This document shows positions 12,104 to 15,087 of a DNA stretch of 15,087 nt, in pieces (within the stretch, counting starts at the first letter, position 1; every line of letters begins with the position of its first letter). The stretch lies in NCBI GenBank assembly GCA_900769115.1, contig CAAGFJ010000003.1, positions 1 through 15,087 on the forward strand, read 5' to 3'. Below the pieces are notes generated by a model that saw only the letters and a list, made by a program, of their open reading frames with translations, was not told where the DNA came from and searched no databases. Both the position numbers and the translations under genes were made by a program. The stretch is from Lachnospiraceae bacterium. GTDB lineage: Bacteria > Bacillota > Clostridia > Lachnospirales > Lachnospiraceae.

Positions 12104-15087
12104 ATGAATTATTCAAAAAAAACAACACAAAAGAAGCAAAAAAAGCTTGTTTCTAAGCATACCAAGAATAAAAATAAAATCACTTACTTATTATATAAAA
12201 CTTTCATTTTCCTGTTTCTTTTTCTTGTAATTACCGGAATAGGTGCCGGACTCGGCATGGTCAAATCCATCATCGACAATGCACCGGACATTGCAGACAT
12301 CAAGGAAAGTGTTAAGTTAGAGGGCTTCCAGACCACAATCTATAATCAAAATAACAAGGAGATTACAACCCTTTCTACTGCGAATTCTAATCGAATCTAT
12401 GTAGAATATAAGGATATTCCAGAAAATATGATCAATGCCTTTGTAGCTATTGAGGACGAACGTTTCTGGGAACACAATGGTGTTGATGCTAAAGGTATCC
12501 TGCGTGCATTCTTTGTAGGAATTAAGAACCATAATTTCTCAGAGGGTGCGTCCACTATCACACAGCAGTTGATCAAGAACCAGATATTTAATGTTGGTCT
12601 GAATGAAAGCACCTTTTTGGATTCTCTCAAACGTAAGATTCAGGAACAATACCTAGCCATCGAGTTAGAAAAACAGGTTGATAAAAAAGACATTTTAGAA
12701 CTTTACTTAAATGCAATTTATTTAGGTCAGGGTGCTAACGGAATACAAACTGCCTCTGAAACTTACTTTGGCAAAGAGGATCTGAATGAATTAACCTTAT
12801 CTGAATGTGCGGTAATCGCCGCCATTACGCAGAGTCCTACTTTGTACGATCCTGCCGTTTATCCGGAAAATAACCAGACCCGTAAGAATACGGTTCTTTT
12901 AAAGATGTTAGAACAGGGTATGATCACACAGTCCGAATATGATGATGCTATGTCAGATGATGTGTATGCCCGGATCTCCTTAGATAATAAGGACACGAAT
13001 ACAAACAAAAGCTATAATTCTTACTATATTGATACCGTGATCAACACTTTAACCAAGCAGTTAGTCGATGAGCTTGGTTATACCGAAACACAGGCATACA
13101 ATGCAATCTACTCCGGTGGCTTAAGCATCTACATCAATCAGGATGAGACAATTCAGAAGATTTGTGATAATGAAATTAACAACGCAGACAATTATCCTGC
13201 CGGAACAAGTGTTGCACTTAACTATGCACTCACTTTGACAGATCCTAAAAATGGCGATCTGTATAATTATTCCAGCAACGATCTGATCAATTATTATAAA
13301 GAAAAGACCGAGAATCCAAAGTACAATCTGATCTATTCCAGCGAAGAAACTGCACGGGCAGCCGCTGATGAATACAAAGCCTCTGTCATTGAAAAGACTG
13401 GCTATACGGAATTAGCAGAATCCTTCTCTACAACCATTCAGCCACAGAGTTCTTTCGTCATCATAGATCAGGCAACCGGCTATGTAAAGGCAATTTGCGG
13501 TGGCCGTGGACCAAAGGATGGTAACCTTACCTTAAACCGTGCCACGGATTCCAAACGACAGCCTGGTTCCACATTTAAGGTATTATCCGCCTATGTACCG
13601 GCATTAGATACCGCTGGCATGACATTAGCCACCAGCTTTATGGATGAGCCAACCGATTACAGTAACGGAACTCCGATCAAGAACTGGTACTCCGGCTATC
13701 GCGGACAACAGACCATCCGTACCGCGATCAAGGATTCCATGAACATTATTACCGTAAAATGTTTCCAGGAGGTAACACCGCAAGTTGGATATGACTATCT
13801 GTGCAACATGGGCATTACCACATTGAAAAATGGCGAGGCATCTGTAAATGGTATCGCCGAAAATGACATTAATGAATCTATGTGTTTAGGTGGTCTGACA
13901 GAAGGTGTCACCAACCTGGAATTAACCGGAGCCTACGCTTCCATTGCAAACAAGGGTAGTTATATTGAGCCAACCTTCTACACAAAAGTATTAGACCATG
14001 ACGGTAACGTATTAATTGACAATACACCAGAAACCAAACAGGTCATGAAAGAGACTACGGCATGGCTTATCAACAATGCGATGCAGGATGTTGTCACTTC
14101 CGGTACTGGTACCGCTGCCAGACTTTCCAGCGGTATGGTTGTTGCAGGTAAGACAGGAACCACTTCCAGCAATTATGATTATTGGTTCTGCGGTTCCACC
14201 CCTTATTACACCGCCAGCATCTGGATGGGATACGATTCAAATACTAATTTTACAAACAACAATACACACAAAGTGATCTGGCGTAAGATTATGGATCAGA
14301 TTGTAGAAGCCGAACAGGAAGATACCTCTGCAACCTTTGAAAAGCCAAGTGATATTGTCACTGTTAAAGTATGCGCAACCTCTGGTATGCTACCGGCAGA
14401 AGGTCAATGCAAGTCCATTATTACCGAATATTTTTCTAAAGACTCCGTTCCAACAAAGACCTGCGACCTTCACCAGACAATCACTCTTTGTAACGAGAGC
14501 CACTACAAAGCAACCGATGAATGTCCGGATACAACAACCTATCATTACACAGCCGATGAAAACGGAGATATTACATTAACCGATGCTGATTTCATACCAC
14601 CAGATGGATTTATGGAACAGACATGTCCAATTCACACAAAAGAAAGTTCAGAGGAAGATTCTGACAAAGATTCTTCAAATGATACAAATAGTGATACAAC
14701 TTACAACATTTCAACCACTGTAGAAGGCGGTGGTACTATATCAGGGCCAACACAGGCAAATGCAGGTGATTCCGTTACTCTTACCTTCACCGCAAGTGCC
14801 GGCTATATATTAACCAATGTCACGGTTGACGGTGTTGCCCAGGGAGCTATTACCAGTTACACATTTGACTCTATCAATTCGGATCACTCTGTAATTGCAA
14901 CGTTTACTGCTGATGGTTCTGGTGGTGAGACAACAATACCTGCAACTACAGGATGGACTCCCTTCATCCCCCCTGCACGATTTACCCTTGCACAGCGTAA
15001 GTCGATACAGTATATGTCAAACGGACGCTCCGGCCTAGAAAAATTGTTTCCAAGCCGGGGCCGTTCGCACTTAATTGCTCCGGTAGC
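12104..15087 (+). CDS. Class A penicillin-binding protein (GT51 + transpeptidase) with C-terminal InlB-like repeat; open at window end
   Basis: Bifunctional peptidoglycan synthase: it polymerises lipid II and cross-links stems outside the membrane. Order: Lys-rich cytoplasmic tail (1-25), one helix (about 27-52), then GT51. The GT51 motifs are AIEDERFWEHNG (catalytic E117), GASTITQQLIKN, KRKIQEQYLAIELE (E181) and ILELYLNAIYLGQGANGI. After a linker the transpeptidase carries QPGSTFKV (nucleophile S489, K492), SMN (S545, N547) and GKTGTT (K683). A region with six cysteines follows (about 755-845), starting VCATSGMLPAEGQC as in clostridial homologues. Then an acidic Ser/Asp linker, and at about 866-936 a domain starting ISTTVEGGGTISGPTQ that resembles divergent InlB B-repeats (PF18998 type), unusual for a PBP. 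All key catalytic residues are present. The frame is open for 994 codons to the edge; the last 36 or so codons look unlike the rest. The start is fixed by GGAGG at five bases. Confidence 0.95.
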   Translation, partial: MNYSKKTTQKKQKKLVSKHTKNKNKITYLLYKTFIFLFLFLVITGIGAGLGMVKSIIDNAPDIADIKESVKLEGFQTTIYNQNNKEITTLSTANSNRIYVEYKDIPENMINAFVAIEDERFWEHNGVDAKGILRAFFVGIKNHNFSEGASTITQQLIKNQIFNVGLNESTFLDSLKRKIQEQYLAIELEKQVDKKDILELYLNAIYLGQGANGIQTASETYFGKEDLNELTLSECAVIAAITQSPTLYDPAVYPENNQTRKNTVLLKMLEQGMITQSEYDDAMSDDVYARISLDNKDTNTNKSYNSYYIDTVINTLTKQLVDELGYTETQAYNAIYSGGLSIYINQDETIQKICDNEINNADNYPAGTSVALNYALTLTDPKNGDLYNYSSNDLINYYKEKTENPKYNLIYSSEETARAAADEYKASVIEKTGYTELAESFSTTIQPQSSFVIIDQATGYVKAICGGRGPKDGNLTLNRATDSKRQPGSTFKVLSAYVPALDTAGMTLATSFMDEPTDYSNGTPIKNWYSGYRGQQTIRTAIKDSMNIITVKCFQEVTPQVGYDYLCNMGITTLKNGEASVNGIAENDINESMCLGGLTEGVTNLELTGAYASIANKGSYIEPTFYTKVLDHDGNVLIDNTPETKQVMKETTAWLINNAMQDVVTSGTGTAARLSSGMVVAGKTGTTSSNYDYWFCGSTPYYTASIWMGYDSNTNFTNNNTHKVIWRKIMDQIVEAEQEDTSATFEKPSDIVTVKVCATSGMLPAEGQCKSIITEYFSKDSVPTKTCDLHQTITLCNESHYKATDECPDTTTYHYTADENGDITLTDADFIPPDGFMEQTCPIHTKESSEEDSDKDSSNDTNSDTTYNISTTVEGGGTISGPTQANAGDSVTLTFTASAGYILTNVTVDGVAQGAITSYTFDSINSDHSVIATFTADGSGGETTIPATTGWTPFIPPARFTLAQRKSIQYMSNGRSGLEKLFPSRGRSHLIAPV
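15020..15065. repeat. GC-rich imperfect inverted repeat at the window end
   Basis: AACGG (15020-15024) and CCGGC (15030-15034) pair with GCCGG (15054-15058) and CCGTT (15061-15065), with an internal ACGCT/GG loop and an AT-rich centre. It resembles an intergenic repeat or terminator-type hairpin rather than coding sequence, yet the PBP frame runs through it. No T-tract follows on the plus strand. Confidence 0.5.

Noticed and set aside
14966..14978. 13-base identity atcccccctgcac shared with 121-133 in the MCP tail
   Set aside because: A match of this length is expected about once by chance in a window this size, and the two sites have different contexts.

Overview
The window looks like chromosome of a low-to-mid GC Gram-positive anaerobe of the class Clostridia, most likely a gut Lachnospiraceae. 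This rests on the gene set: an RND permease with no adaptor or outer-membrane partner, a BadF/HgdC-type activase with an HgdB-like dehydratase-type partner, a clostridial class A penicillin-binding protein and a HAMP-less six-helix chemoreceptor. Strong AGGAGG-type ribosome sites fit. The assignment is inference; no rRNA, tRNA or phylogenetic marker is present.

Layout. (1) 1-1624, minus: a chemoreceptor (MCP) whose 3' end lies outside the window, ending in near-identical 45-bp (15-residue) proline-rich repeats. Its leader (about 1625-1770) has an extended -10 promoter and a structured element. (2) 1904-6137, minus: two genes separated by one base, an HgdB-like protein of 434 aa and a double activase of 975 aa, with a promoter near 6211-6239. 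(3) 6266-11707, minus: a tight three-gene operon transcribed as yigZ/IMPACT-family protein, lipoprotein, then an RND permease carrying a coiled-coil insert of about 250 residues. A promoter with consensus TTGACA and TATAAT hexamers lies at 11831-11858. (4) 12104-15087, plus: a class A PBP (glycosyltransferase and transpeptidase) with an InlB-like repeat near its C-terminus, still open at the window end. Its leader (11938-12103) carries a second, longer copy of the element seen before the MCP.

The most interesting signal is this pair of leaders. Two unlinked genes on opposite strands, MCP and PBP, share an extended -10 promoter, a closing stem, and an internal hairpin with tandem G-A mismatches and compensatory base changes. 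Each also has a segment just before the start codon that can pair with the 3' side of that hairpin, overlapping the Shine-Dalgarno in the PBP copy. I do not recognise it as a known riboswitch class. It looks like a cis-regulatory RNA family acting on translation, although a dispersed intergenic repeat is the main alternative.

Gene relationships. The activase and HgdB-like protein probably work as an ATP-driven electron-transfer pair of unknown substrate. The lipoprotein and RND permease probably act together at the cell surface, with yigZ co-transcribed but functionally unexplained. The MCP and PBP have no obvious functional link beyond the shared leader type.
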